Shown here: in pieces, positions 8,105-16,996 of the stretch
Layout: every line of letters starts with the position of its first letter
How positions within the stretch are numbered: the first letter of the stretch is position 1
Assembly (NCBI GenBank): GCA_947311315.1
Contig: CAMZKN010000173.1
Coordinates: 1-34,149 of the forward strand
Source of the DNA: an uncultured Desulfobulbaceae bacterium
GTDB taxonomy: Bacteria; Desulfobacterota; Desulfobulbia; Desulfobulbales; Desulfocapsaceae
DNA length: 34,149 bases
Direction of reading: 5' to 3'
The notes under the pieces: model-generated
Database searches by the model: none
What the model was told of the DNA's origin: nothing
The model's input: the letters and a program-made list of their open reading frames with translations, nothing else
Position numbers and translations under genes: made by a program

Positions 8105-8695
8105 TCAGAGAATTATCATTTCATCCCTGGCATATATGACTGCAAGAATAGTTGCAGGTTTGTCACCATGGCATGAGACAATATGGGGAAGGTTAGAATC
8201 GTAGTAGATTGAGTCTCCGGGATTAAGAATGTCAGTATGGTCGGCCAGGCTAACTTTAACTTCTCCTTCAAGGACGAAAATTATTTCCTCGCCGATATGT
8301 TGATTAGGTTCAGCCTGTGGTGATTCTGAAGGTGTCAGTGTTACCAGGAATGGCTCCATCTGTCTGTTTTTCTTTTGTAATCCAAGGGCTTCATATGTGT
8401 AGCCGCATGATTTACCTTCACTCGAGTTAAAACGGGAAACAGTTTTTCTGCTGTCACCCCTGACGATGCAAAAGGGTGAATCGGCACTGTCTCCGAAACA
8501 TTCCCCAACGGAAACTTCAAAAATTTTTGCCAGACTTATAATATTCCCCAGTGGTGGAGATAACACATTGTCTTCAATTTGAGAGATGGTCGATTCAGGT
8601 ATTCCAGATTGCAGAGAAACATCTTTGATCGACATGTCCTTTGCAACTCTCAGCTCTTTGAACTTTTCACCAATTGTCATATTTTCGTCAGACAT
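8105..8695 (-). CDS. XRE-family regulator with C-terminal cupin domain
   Basis: A 196-residue transcription factor of the XRE-cupin (PuuR/SutR-like) type. The helix-turn-helix is at about residues 8-65 (FKELRVAKDMSIKDVSLQSG, IPESTISQIED). The C-terminal cupin barrel at about 110-190 contains EEIIFVLEGEVKVSL, LNPGDSIYYDSNLPHIV. Such proteins sense a small ligand in the cupin and repress nearby amine or amino acid catabolism genes. Placed between ilvE and the LuxR-type regulator, it may control one of these, but its target is not shown by the sequence. A second protein of the same architecture lies at 25369-25911. Confidence 0.88.
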   Translation of the reverse strand: MSDENMTIGEKFKELRVAKDMSIKDVSLQSGIPESTISQIEDNVLSPPLGNIISLAKIFEVSVGECFGDSADSPFCIVRGDSRKTVSRFNSSEGKSCGYTYEALGLQKKNRQMEPFLVTLTPSESPQAEPNQHIGEEIIFVLEGEVKVSLADHTDILNPGDSIYYDSNLPHIVSCHGDKPATILAVIYARDEMIIL

Positions 8696-9014
8696 CTGTC
8701 ATCTCCTTATAAGATCTTTTGAGGTTTTTTAGTACCTTACTCTATAAAAGCTGTAATAAAAAACAAGAAATTGAGCGAAGTATTTAGCTGGGGAAATAGG
8801 TATATACTTCCAAGGTACTTACTTGCAGTTTACCGCGTTAGCTTATAGTAACTTCTACTGTATCTGAATGCGCATTGCCAACATAAATCCAAACGAGATG
8901 ACATTACAAGGAATTCTGTTTGAAATTTCCTGGATTAAGGTGCTCGGATAGGATAGCCTGAAAACATTACTAATCAAAGATGTGTGTAATCACAACTCCT
9001 GCGATTGACAAAAT
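8696..9014. other. Divergent intergenic region between XRE-cupin and LuxR-type regulators
   Basis: About 320 bases. It contains the first copy of the repeated structured leader element (8731-8828) followed by about 190 bases in which I see no gene or strong hairpin. The XRE-cupin promoter must also lie here. Confidence 0.5.
8731..8828 (+). promoter_or_regulatory. Repeated structured leader element, copy 1
   Basis: AGTACCTT at 8731-8738 pairs with AAGGTACT at 8812-8819 (outer stem). Inside are a small hairpin TATA/TGTA (8743-8746, 8752-8755) with loop AAAGC, and a 7-bp stem GAAGTAT/ATACTTC (8777-8783, 8804-8810). The right arm leads into TTACTTGCAG (8819-8828). The same layout recurs upstream of livG with compensating base changes. 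It ends about 190 bases before the GAF-PAS-LuxR gene. A cis-acting RNA is the favoured reading; paired protein sites are the alternative. Confidence 0.6.
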
Positions 9015-10598
9015 ATGGCTGACAAACCTTCTTACGATGAATTAGTTCTCCAAAACAAAGCATTAAAACTTGAGTCACGACGGTTGAAAGTCGCTGAAGT
9101 TGCATTTAACCGGCAAAATGCGTCGCTCAAAGCGTTGCACGAGATATCTCTTGGCTTAATAGATGAGCTGGACAAAGAAGAGTTACTTGAGAATATTCTT
9201 GAACGGGCTGCATCTATCAGTGGTACTGCACACGGGTTTATCTATCTCCTGGAACCTGACAGGAAACAGATGCAAATGAAGGTGGGAATGGGTTTTTTCA
9301 AAGGACAACTGGGGCGGCTGGTTGTACCCGGTGAAGGAATGGGAGGGTATGCATGGCAGGCTGAAATACCAGTAGTTGTCGATGATTACCAGTTGTGGAC
9401 TAAGCGTATCCCCGATAAAGTGCTTGATGGTCTGAGGTCGATAGTGGGCATACCGCTCAAGAATGAAAATACAGTTTTGGGTGTTATTGCTCTTGCCCAT
9501 GTTGACCAAAAAAAGCGCTTCAGCAGTGAAGATATCATTACCTTACAGCGCTTTGCAGCTCTTGCACTTATTGCACTTGAGAAAGCGCGTCTTTATGCGG
9601 ATGTACTCCATGAACTTGCAGAGAGAAAACGAACCGAAGCAATTTTGAGAGAAAGTGAGAATCGTTACAGGACATTTCTGGAATCTTCTCCAGATCCCAT
9701 TGTCGTGTATGATATGCACGGAGTTGCAACGTATGTTAATCCAGCATTTGAACAGACGTTTAATCTTTCTCGAGAAGAACTTTTAGGTAAGCAGATCGAT
9801 TTTGTTCCTGCTGAAAACGTGCCGGAAACAAAGATTGCCATTCAAAAGATGCTCAGTGGTCAGAAAATACATCTTTTTGAAACGAGAAGATCTACAAAAG
9901 AGGGAAAAACACTGGATGTACAACTCAGTTCAACCCTGTATTTAGATGGAAATGGATTACCTCTTGGTAATATTGTCACCTTAAGAGATATCAGTGGACA
10001 AAAACTGGTTGAAAAAGAGCTTGAAAAACACAGAGACCACTTAGAAGAGCTCGTGGCTGAAAGGACTGCCGAACTTGCAGAGGCAAATAGTCAGTTGGAG
10101 CAGGAAGTCGAAGAGCGTAAACGCGCCGAAAAATCCTTAAAAAAACGAGAAAAAGAGCTTCAGGCTCAATCCCATCATCTCGAAGAGGTGAATACAGCTC
10201 TCAGGGTTCTTTTAAAACAGAGAGATGATGATAAAAAGGAATTGGGAAAAGCTGTATCACAAAATGTACAGGAACTTGTCTCTCCGTATTTGGAGAGGAT
10301 TCTTAAAGGACGTTTAAGTACACAACAAAAAACTCTGGCCCAAATTCTTGCAACCAATCTCAATAGCATTGTTTCACCCTTTGCGGAAAAATTGACATCA
10401 AGTCTGGCCCATCTGACACCCGTTGAAATACGCGTTGCGAGCCTTGTAAAAGAAGGGAAAACTAACAAGGAAATCGCTGAGATACTTTTGGTATCAAAGA
10501 ACACTGTACTCTTTCATCGCCACAACATCCGAACCAAATTAGGTTTGAAAAATAAGAAGGTTAACCTTCGATCTCACCTGCTTACTCTGGCGGAATAG
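9015..10598 (+). CDS. GAF-PAS-LuxR transcriptional regulator
   Basis: A 527-residue cytoplasmic sensor-regulator. Order of parts: short N-terminal coiled coil, GAF domain at about residues 45-195, PAS domain at about 212-330 (FLESSPDPIVVYDMHGVATY, VTLRDISGQK), a long coiled coil at about 335-410 (Glu/Arg-rich), and a LuxR helix-turn-helix at about 460-520 (LTPVEIRVASLVKEGKTNKEIA, LVSKNTVLFHRHNIRTKLGL). This C-terminal arrangement is common in Desulfobacterota. There is no receiver or kinase domain, so the signal probably acts through GAF/PAS ligands. It directly precedes the liv-acyl-CoA ligase operon in the same direction and shares its upstream element, so it may control that operon. No good ribosome binding site precedes the ATG. 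Confidence 0.88.
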   Translation: MADKPSYDELVLQNKALKLESRRLKVAEVAFNRQNASLKALHEISLGLIDELDKEELLENILERAASISGTAHGFIYLLEPDRKQMQMKVGMGFFKGQLGRLVVPGEGMGGYAWQAEIPVVVDDYQLWTKRIPDKVLDGLRSIVGIPLKNENTVLGVIALAHVDQKKRFSSEDIITLQRFAALALIALEKARLYADVLHELAERKRTEAILRESENRYRTFLESSPDPIVVYDMHGVATYVNPAFEQTFNLSREELLGKQIDFVPAENVPETKIAIQKMLSGQKIHLFETRRSTKEGKTLDVQLSSTLYLDGNGLPLGNIVTLRDISGQKLVEKELEKHRDHLEELVAERTAELAEANSQLEQEVEERKRAEKSLKKREKELQAQSHHLEEVNTALRVLLKQRDDDKKELGKAVSQNVQELVSPYLERILKGRLSTQQKTLAQILATNLNSIVSPFAEKLTSSLAHLTPVEIRVASLVKEGKTNKEIAEILLVSKNTVLFHRHNIRTKLGLKNKKVNLRSHLLTLAE

Positions 10599-10716
10599 TG
10601 GTTGTTTCCCGCTATTATACCGCTGTTTAATACACTTGATAAAATTTAGCATTCAATTAAACTGTAATCATGATTTAGCTTGCCTGTCAGTTCTTGAAAT
10701 AAAAACTAATGATTTT

Positions 10717-10807
10717 GTGCCTTACCCACAAAAGCTGTGAAAAGAAAAAGTATGAGTTTGGTTTAACTTAATTTTCTTACATACGGCAACAAGGCACTTA
10801 CTTGCAG
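10717..10807 (+). promoter_or_regulatory. Repeated structured leader element, copy 2
   Basis: GTGCCTT at 10717-10723 pairs with AAGGCAC at 10791-10797. Inside are CACA/TGTG (10727-10730, 10736-10739) with the same AAAGC loop as copy 1, and GTATG/CATAC (10750-10754, 10780-10784). TTACTTGCAG follows at 10798-10807, identical to copy 1. Pair changes relative to copy 1 (A-T to G-C in the outer stem, T-A to C-G in the small hairpin) keep pairing intact. The element ends 22 bases before the livG ATG. Confidence 0.62.
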
Positions 10808-10829
10808 CTCGTCTGCTTTTGAGAGATTT

Positions 10830-11591
10830 ATGACACACCTTATTGTTTCTGATGTTACGCTTACTTTTGGTGGATTACATGCCCTTTCCGGGGTTAATGT
10901 TGATATTGAGCCCGGTCTCATAACATCGATCATTGGGCCAAATGGTGCAGGTAAGACAAGTATCTTAAACAGCATATCAGGTTTTTATCATCCGACAAAA
11001 GGTGAAATTCATTACGGGGACAGATGCTTGACCCATGCCTCTCCTCACCAGATTTCAAATATCGGCATTGCCAGGGCGTTTCAGAATCTTGAGTTGTTTA
11101 GCGGCTTGTCAGTTCTTGACAATCTTCTGCTGGGGCGTCATCAAAATTTAAAATATTCATTCCTTGATGCCGTAATCTATTTTGGTAAAGCGTCGAGACT
11201 TGAGGCTGAAAACCGGGCCTATGTCGAAAAGGTTATCGACTTTATGGAACTCGAACCTTACCGGAAAGAAATGGTGGGTAATCTCAGCTACGGGGTGCAG
11301 AAAAGGGTGGAAGTTGCAAGGGCCCTCACCCTCGCACCTCAATTGGTGCTGCTTGATGAACCTATGGCCGGAATGAATATTGAAGAAAAAGAAGATATTG
11401 TTCGTTTTATTCTTGATCTTAAAAAAGAATGGGGCATTACAATCGTACTTGTAGAACATGACCTAGGCGTTGTCATGGATATCTCGGATCAAATTTATGT
11501 GTTGGATTTTGGCGTACTTATTGGTTCAGGAAAACCGGATGAAGTTGCATCTAATCCCAAGGTGATTGAAGCCTATATTGGAGAAGAGTGA
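10830..11591 (+). CDS. livG: ABC transporter ATP-binding protein, LivG type
   Basis: A 253-residue ATPase of a branched-chain amino acid-type (HAAT) ABC importer. Walker A is GPNGAGKT at residues 36-43, the signature is LSYGVQKRVEVARAL, and Walker B is LVLLDEPMAG, followed by the switch His in VLVEHDLGVV. First gene of the operon livG-acyl-CoA ligase-livH-livM-livK-livF. GAGAGA precedes the ATG by four bases. The acyl-CoA ligase embedded in the operon suggests that the transported substrate might be a carboxylic acid rather than, or as well as, an amino acid. Confidence 0.93.
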   Translation: MTHLIVSDVTLTFGGLHALSGVNVDIEPGLITSIIGPNGAGKTSILNSISGFYHPTKGEIHYGDRCLTHASPHQISNIGIARAFQNLELFSGLSVLDNLLLGRHQNLKYSFLDAVIYFGKASRLEAENRAYVEKVIDFMELEPYRKEMVGNLSYGVQKRVEVARALTLAPQLVLLDEPMAGMNIEEKEDIVRFILDLKKEWGITIVLVEHDLGVVMDISDQIYVLDFGVLIGSGKPDEVASNPKVIEAYIGEE

Positions 11592-11598
11592 TTTTCGA

Positions 11599-13524
11599 AT
11601 GAAAAAAAGAGATCATCTATTACAGTACACTATTCCGCAACTTTTGCGGTGGCGGGTGAAAGAAACCGGAGACAAGGTTGCCCTTAGAGAGAAAGATTTT
11701 GGTTGCTGGAATAACTACACCTGGAACCAATACTATGATTTTGTCAGGAAAACCGGACTTGGTCTGAAAGAAATTGGTTTTGGTAAGGAAGATAAGATCG
11801 CCATAATCAGTGATAATATACCTGAAACACTCTATGTGGCAATCGGCGCTCAAGCTGTAGGAGGTATTTCTGCTGCAATCTATCAAACAAGTCTTCCTGA
11901 AGAAATCGGGCCAATTCTTGAGTATTTGAATGTCAGTGTAGTTTTCTGTAATGACCAGGAGCAGGTGGATAAAGTTGCAGAAGTAAGAGATCAGATACCA
12001 AATGTTAAAAAGGTTATTTACGAAGATCCAAGGGGAATGAGAGGCTACCAATCAGATGACTGGTTTATGTTTATCGATGATCTCTATGCACTTGGAGAGG
12101 AATCTCATAAAAAAGCACCTGAGTTGTTTGATGAGCTTATAGACATCGCCAAACCTGACGATGTTTGCCACTTGTGTCTGACATCCGGTACGACCGGCCT
12201 GCCAAAAGGGACCATGCTCACCCATAAAAACTATATCAGCATGGGTCTGCAAATAACAGAAGTTGATCCGTTGGAACCAACTGATGAATATGTTTCGTTT
12301 CTGCCTTTTGCCTGGATTGGTGAACAGATGAATTCCTTCGGTGTTGCCATGGCTACGGGAATAGCTATCAACTTTCCTGAGTCCGTTGAAACCAGTATGG
12401 ATGATCTGAAAGAGATCGGCCCGCATTTTATGTTTGGTGCTCCCCGTATCTATGAAACTATTCGCTCCCAGATATGGTTGAAAATGGATGAGTCTTATTG
12501 GCTTAATCGGACTATCTATCACTATTTTATGAAAATTGGTGAAGAAGCCGCGAGCTATAGAATGACCGGGAAAAAGATGCCGGGCAAACTGAAATTTCTG
12601 GCATGGCTTGGCAAACAGATGATTTTTCGTCCGCTTATTAACCAGATTGGCCTTCTTCGACTGCGAAGAGCGTATACCGGTGGCGCTGCTCTTGGCCCCG
12701 AACTCTTTACGTTTTATCAGGCTCTAGGTGTAAATCTAAAACAGATATACGGACAGACAGAAATTGTGGGTATTGCCTATATGCACAGGGATGGTGATGT
12801 AAGACCTGATACCGTTGGCAAACCGCTTCCTGGAACAGAATGCAAAATTTCTGAGGAAGGTGAGATTCTGTCGCGATCACCATCCGTTACGCCTGGATAT
12901 TATAAACTTCCTGAAAAAACTGAAGAATTGCTTAAGGGTGGCTGGCTCCATTCCGGTGACGCAGGATATATCGACGAGAATGGACATCTTATTGTTATCG
13001 ATAGGATTTCAGATGTTATGCACAATAAAGATGGCGAAATGTTCAGCCCGATGTTTTTGGAAAACCGCCTGAAGTTCAGTCCGTATATCAAGGAAGCAGT
13101 TATTTTCGGTGATAAAAGAGGTTTTGTCTCGGCTCTCATAAATGTTGATCCTGTTGTTGTAGGAAAATGGGCAGAAGATAAGGGAATATCGTTTAGCACA
13201 TATATGGATCTCTCAGCACAGCCGGAAGTTGCTGAGCTGATCAAAAAAGAGGTTGAAAAGATCAACCAGAATGCAGAGAAACCGCATTTTAAAATCAAAC
13301 GATTTGCGATTCTCTATAAACTGCTCGATATGGATGATGGAGAATTAACGAAAACAGGCAAAATCAGACGAAAGTTTGTTCGCGAAAAATATAATGACCT
13401 GTATGAGGCTTTGTACGATGAAACTATAACAGAACAGAAGGTTGAGGCGTCTTATCAGTATCAGGACGGCCAGACAACTACTGTTGATACAACCATCCAC
13501 TTTTACACAATGGAAGGAGATTGA
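11599..13524 (+). CDS. Long-chain-type acyl-CoA synthetase (AMP-forming) in the liv operon
   Basis: A 641-residue ANL-superfamily ligase that activates a carboxylic acid with ATP and CoA. The P-loop [26 protein letters not shown] (A5), HSGDAGYIDENG and the hinge IDRISD are all canonical, and GELTKTGKIRRKF holds the catalytic Lys near the C-terminus. It resembles FadD15-like proteins commonly found within liv operons. I chose ATG 11599, eight bases after the livG stop, with GGAGAAGAG a little upstream; an in-frame TTG at 11566 would overlap livG by 26 bases. Its last base is shared with the livH ATG. Natural acid substrate unknown: branched-chain or aromatic acids are possible. Confidence 0.9.
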   Translation: MKKRDHLLQYTIPQLLRWRVKETGDKVALREKDFGCWNNYTWNQYYDFVRKTGLGLKEIGFGKEDKIAIISDNIPETLYVAIGAQAVGGISAAIYQTSLPEEIGPILEYLNVSVVFCNDQEQVDKVAEVRDQIPNVKKVIYEDPRGMRGYQSDDWFMFIDDLYALGEESHKKAPELFDELIDIAKPDDVCHLCLTSGTTGLPKGTMLTHKNYISMGLQITEVDPLEPTDEYVSFLPFAWIGEQMNSFGVAMATGIAINFPESVETSMDDLKEIGPHFMFGAPRIYETIRSQIWLKMDESYWLNRTIYHYFMKIGEEAASYRMTGKKMPGKLKFLAWLGKQMIFRPLINQIGLLRLRRAYTGGAALGPELFTFYQALGVNLKQIYGQTEIVGIAYMHRDGDVRPDTVGKPLPGTECKISEEGEILSRSPSVTPGYYKLPEKTEELLKGGWLHSGDAGYIDENGHLIVIDRISDVMHNKDGEMFSPMFLENRLKFSPYIKEAVIFGDKRGFVSALINVDPVVVGKWAEDKGISFSTYMDLSAQPEVAELIKKEVEKINQNAEKPHFKIKRFAILYKLLDMDDGELTKTGKIRRKFVREKYNDLYEALYDETITEQKVEASYQYQDGQTTTVDTTIHFYTMEGD

Positions 13525-14417
13525 TGAGCTATTTTTTCCAACTGGTAGTCAGTGGTATTGTCGTCGGCTCAATTTATGCCTTGTCAGGCCTGGGATTTGT
13601 CTTGATTTACAAATCCAGCAGGGTGTTAAATATTGCCCATGGGCAGATCATAGCAATCGGCGCTTTTATTACCTATGCTTTAACCGTATGGGTTGGGCTG
13701 CCTATTTACGTTTCTTTTCCTATGAGCATGATTATCACCTTTTTCCTGGCCATGAGTGTGGAAAGGGTATTTTTACGACGTTTGATAGGAGAACCAATTA
13801 TTTCTGTCATCATGGTAACCATTGGTTTGATGTCTATTCTCGATGGTCTCATATACCTGACACCTTTTGGAACTGAAAATTTCTCTTTTCCACCATTTCT
13901 GCCTACTACACCAATAGCAATTGGTGGCGTGTCTATCTCATGGACTCAAATGTTGGGTGTCACTGTGACATTTTCTTTAATAGCAGGTTTTTCCTGGTTC
14001 TTTAAAAAATCTACCATTGGTATTTCCATGCGAGCTGTGTCAGATGATCAGCTGGCGTCAATGTCCATTGGTATTTCTGTGCCGCGTGTATTTGGTCTGG
14101 CTTGGGCTATGGCAGGATTAAGCGCAGCTGCAGCTGGTGGCATTATCGGAAATATTACCGGTTTGAATTTCGATACGTTGCAGGCTTTTGGCATTGTTGT
14201 TTTTCCCGTGGTTATACTTGGCGGCCTGGATTCAATTTTGGGTGCAGTAGTTGCTGGTATCATAATGGGATTGATCCAGCAGTTTGCCAGTGGCTACCTG
14301 GATGGTAACTGGGGACTTAATGGGACAGGTGAAGTTCTGCCGTACATTATACTTCTGGTGATCCTTCTTTTTAAACCCCATGGATTGTTTGGAATCCACG
14401 AAATCGAGCGGGTGTAA
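13524..14417 (+). CDS. livH: ABC transporter permease, LivH type
   Basis: A 297-residue polytopic inner-membrane permease of the HAAT ABC family. It has the hallmark N-terminal SGIVVGSIYALSGLGFVLIY, then NIAHGQIIAIGAF, and FPVVILGGLDSILGAVVAGI near the C-terminus; about eight hydrophobic segments are visible. The ATG overlaps the ligase TGA by one base (TGATG) and has AAGGAGA upstream, so I preferred it to the TTG one codon earlier. It is coupled with livM, which starts two bases after its stop. Confidence 0.92.
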   Translation: MSYFFQLVVSGIVVGSIYALSGLGFVLIYKSSRVLNIAHGQIIAIGAFITYALTVWVGLPIYVSFPMSMIITFFLAMSVERVFLRRLIGEPIISVIMVTIGLMSILDGLIYLTPFGTENFSFPPFLPTTPIAIGGVSISWTQMLGVTVTFSLIAGFSWFFKKSTIGISMRAVSDDQLASMSIGISVPRVFGLAWAMAGLSAAAAGGIIGNITGLNFDTLQAFGIVVFPVVILGGLDSILGAVVAGIIMGLIQQFASGYLDGNWGLNGTGEVLPYIILLVILLFKPHGLFGIHEIERV

Positions 14418-14419
14418 TT

Positions 14420-15514
14420 ATGTCAGCAAATCGTTGGTTAGCCACTGGTAACTATTTTACATCATACAGAGAAGAACAGAGAATTTTTTTCACAAGTCTC
14501 GATAAAACAGCCATGCTGCTGTTTATACTCGCACTGTTTGCCTGGCCTCTGTTCTTTCATGTTGGCAACAAATATATGCTGGTTGTGGACAATATTCTTG
14601 TCGCTGTTATTGCAGTCATGGGCTTAAATCTGGTGACTGGTTTTGCTGGACTTATTTCTATTGGTCATGCCGCATTTGTTGGAATAGGTGCGTATACCAT
14701 AGCCTCTTTTGCAAGTGTTCTTGGCGCAAATCACATCCTTCTGACCCATGCCTGGCCTCTTATGATTTTTATTGCAGGCTGTATGGGCGCTCTGTTTGGA
14801 GCTCTGGTCGGATTACCTGCGCTTCGCCTTAAACATCTGTACCTGGCCATTGCCACATTGTCGTTTCAAATGATCTTCCAGTGGGTCATTAATTTCATGA
14901 ATTTTTTCAATCAGGGCCAGACTATTTCCATTGACAGAGTGGTCTGGTTCACTGGGCAGGTGTCTCGTCGTGAGCATTATCTCTTCTGGTATTATGCAAT
15001 TCTTGTTGTCATTGTCATAACGGGTTTTGCTGTTCGCAATCTGTTACGTACCCGTTATGGTAGATGTCTTGTTGCGGTAAGGGACAATGACAGAGCAGCA
15101 GATGCAATGGGGATGCATCCCGGATTGACTAAAGTGTACGCATTCGGACTTGCAGGTTTTTTGGCTGGCGTGGCCGGTGCATTGCATGCATTTCTTTACC
15201 GGGGGGTTGGCATAGAATCATTTACTCTGCACCATTCCATTAATTATCTTGCCATGGCCATTGTTGGTGGTCTTGGCACACTCAACGGTTCATTTTGGGG
15301 GCCTTTTGTAATCCAGGTTCTTGATCTTCAAGTTGAGAGACTTTCGGAATGGGCAGGGGCGCATTTAACATTTGCCGCCAATTTGGCCACTGCTTTAAAG
15401 CCCCTGAGTTTTGGTCTGGTTATAGTTTTATTTTTAATGTTTGAGCCACGTGGAATTGCAAACTGGTGGAGGATTACCCGTTCTTATGTAAAATTGTGGC
15501 CTTTTAGATATTGA
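14420..15514 (+). CDS. livM: ABC transporter permease, LivM type
   Basis: A 364-residue permease partner of LivH. Family features include LNLVTGFAGLISIGHAAFVGIGAYT (given here in part), ALRLKHLYLAIATLSF, RYGRCLVAVRDNDRAADAMG, and AFGLAGFLAGVAGALHAF. A hydrophilic N-terminal stretch of about 30 residues precedes the first membrane segment. It is longer than minimal LivM proteins but in the usual range. Operon position and tight spacing to livH support a heterodimeric permease. Confidence 0.92.
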   Translation: MSANRWLATGNYFTSYREEQRIFFTSLDKTAMLLFILALFAWPLFFHVGNKYMLVVDNILVAVIAVMGLNLVTGFAGLISIGHAAFVGIGAYTIASFASVLGANHILLTHAWPLMIFIAGCMGALFGALVGLPALRLKHLYLAIATLSFQMIFQWVINFMNFFNQGQTISIDRVVWFTGQVSRREHYLFWYYAILVVIVITGFAVRNLLRTRYGRCLVAVRDNDRAADAMGMHPGLTKVYAFGLAGFLAGVAGALHAFLYRGVGIESFTLHHSINYLAMAIVGGLGTLNGSFWGPFVIQVLDLQVERLSEWAGAHLTFAANLATALKPLSFGLVIVLFLMFEPRGIANWWRITRSYVKLWPFRY

Positions 15515-15617
15515 TGATGTCGTTTGTTCGAAAGCGTCAGAGGGGCGTTTTCCTGAAAGATGGCTGTTTTGACATGTATGTCGCAATGGCCTGGCAATAC
15601 AATAGTAGTTTTCAAAA

Positions 15618-15653
15618 GCGTTGTTGGTAAACGCAACCTAACGTTAGGAGGAG
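15618..15653 (+). promoter_or_regulatory. Hairpin and palindrome overlapping the livK ribosome binding site
   Basis: GCGTT/AACGC (15618-15622, 15630-15634) forms one small hairpin. The perfect 12-base palindrome CCTAACGTTAGG (15637-15648) overlaps the strong ribosome binding site AGGAGGAG (15646-15653) of livK. The stem CCTA/TAGG could cover part of the site and tune livK translation. Confidence 0.4.
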
Positions 15654-15655
15654 AA

Positions 15656-16882
15656 ATGAAAAAGAACAACTTGATCAAGTTGACGTTACTGTTGGTAGCA
15701 GCTTTTATGCTAAGCCTTCCCGTCCAGGCACTCGCAGGCAAGGTGTATAAACTCGGGCTGTCGCTGGCGATTACAGGGCCCACTTCCGATGCTGGACATC
15801 CTTATTCCCAGGGGGTTGATGATTACTTCAAATTTGTCAATGATACGAAAATGCTGGGCGATGATACCATTGACTGCACTATTCGGGATGATCAATATAA
15901 AACTGATAAAACAAAACAGAATTTCGAAGATTTTCTCGATCAGGGAATAGTTTTTTATCTCAACTACTCTACAGGTTCTACCCTTGCATTAAAGAAAGAT
16001 TTTGAAGAAGAAAAAATGCCTGTAATTCCAGCATCTTTTCATGCTGGAAATCTGATTGATTCCCATTATATTTTTCTGCCAATAGCGTCTTATTCTGCAC
16101 AGGCTATCGGACTTGCTGAATATGTAGTGAAAAATCACAAAGGAAAAACTCCAAAAGTTGCAATGTTTATTCATCCTTCCGCATTTGGTCGGGGACCGGT
16201 TGAAGATCTGCAGAAAGCTGTTGCAGCGGGTCTCGATATGGAGATTGTTGAAGTTGTAGAACATGGCAAAAATCTTGATAATACTGCTATGTTGAAGCGC
16301 CTTGTTAATAAAGGTGTTCAATATGTGATTAGCCAGACAGTTCAATCACCTGTTGCTACAATGCTCAAAGATGCAACGAGTTTAGGTCTTAAAGCGAATT
16401 CCTTTGGTGAAGAAGGGAAGCTGACTTTTCTCGGCTGCCATTATACTGGTGGCAATGATCTGGTAGCACTTGCAGGACCTGCTGCAGAAAATTTTTACTG
16501 GACAACCTCCTACATAATTACGAACGAACCAAGTCCTGGCGCGACGGAACAGCTCGCACTGGCAAAAAGATATAATCGTGGTGAAAAGGCCGCAAATTCT
16601 CATAATTATGCAAATGGCATGATGGTAGCTCAGGTCGCAACAGAGGTTATCAAGCGCACCAAGGCCAAAGGAAAAGAGATCACAAAAGAAAATCTCTACG
16701 ATGAACTACAGAATATGAACGGGGATAATGCTTTTTTCCCTGGCACGACAGTTGGCCCTGTGACGTATTCCAAGACTGATCATGCGGGTGTTGATTCGTT
16801 ACAGCTCTATGTGGTCAAAAACGGTGCTTTTCAATCAGCCGACAAACCATTTATTCCTGAATACACCTCTAAGATCAAATAA
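15656..16882 (+). CDS. livK: ABC transporter substrate-binding protein, LivK/Peripla_BP_6 type
   Basis: A 408-residue periplasmic binding protein that captures the ligand for LivHMGF. A signal peptide spans about residues 1-23 (positive MKKNNLIK, hydrophobic LTLLLVAAFMLSL, cleavage around ALAG). The mature part begins VYKLGLSLAITGPTSDAG, the usual start of this fold. Start chosen at ATG 15656 because AGGAGGAG lies just upstream and the signal peptide starts there; a frame extending back to 15560 has no signal-like sequence. Ligand not predictable from sequence. Confidence 0.9.
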   Translation: MKKNNLIKLTLLLVAAFMLSLPVQALAGKVYKLGLSLAITGPTSDAGHPYSQGVDDYFKFVNDTKMLGDDTIDCTIRDDQYKTDKTKQNFEDFLDQGIVFYLNYSTGSTLALKKDFEEEKMPVIPASFHAGNLIDSHYIFLPIASYSAQAIGLAEYVVKNHKGKTPKVAMFIHPSAFGRGPVEDLQKAVAAGLDMEIVEVVEHGKNLDNTAMLKRLVNKGVQYVISQTVQSPVATMLKDATSLGLKANSFGEEGKLTFLGCHYTGGNDLVALAGPAAENFYWTTSYIITNEPSPGATEQLALAKRYNRGEKAANSHNYANGMMVAQVATEVIKRTKAKGKEITKENLYDELQNMNGDNAFFPGTTVGPVTYSKTDHAGVDSLQLYVVKNGAFQSADKPFIPEYTSKIK

Positions 16883-16914
16883 GTAATAAAGATTAGAACT
16901 TTTTTGATAAACAG

Positions 16915-16959
16915 CTTCTGTACTTGTTTTGGCTAGATAAGCCAGCGCAGGTACAGAAG
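16915..16959 (+). promoter_or_regulatory. Stem-loop between livK and livF
   Basis: CTTCTGTAC (16915-16923) and GTACAGAAG (16951-16959) form a perfect 9-bp stem; inside, TGGCT/AGCCA adds a second hairpin. No T run follows, so it is more likely an mRNA processing or stability structure protecting the livK transcript than a full terminator. Confidence 0.5.
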
Positions 16960-16996
16960 ATAAAGGAAAATATCATTCCCCTTCGCAAGCCAACTT

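Noticed and set aside
8731-10807. Known purine or c-di-GMP riboswitch identity for the repeated leader element
   Set aside because: The three-stem outline invites the comparison, but none of the conserved junction or loop sequences of those riboswitches is present.
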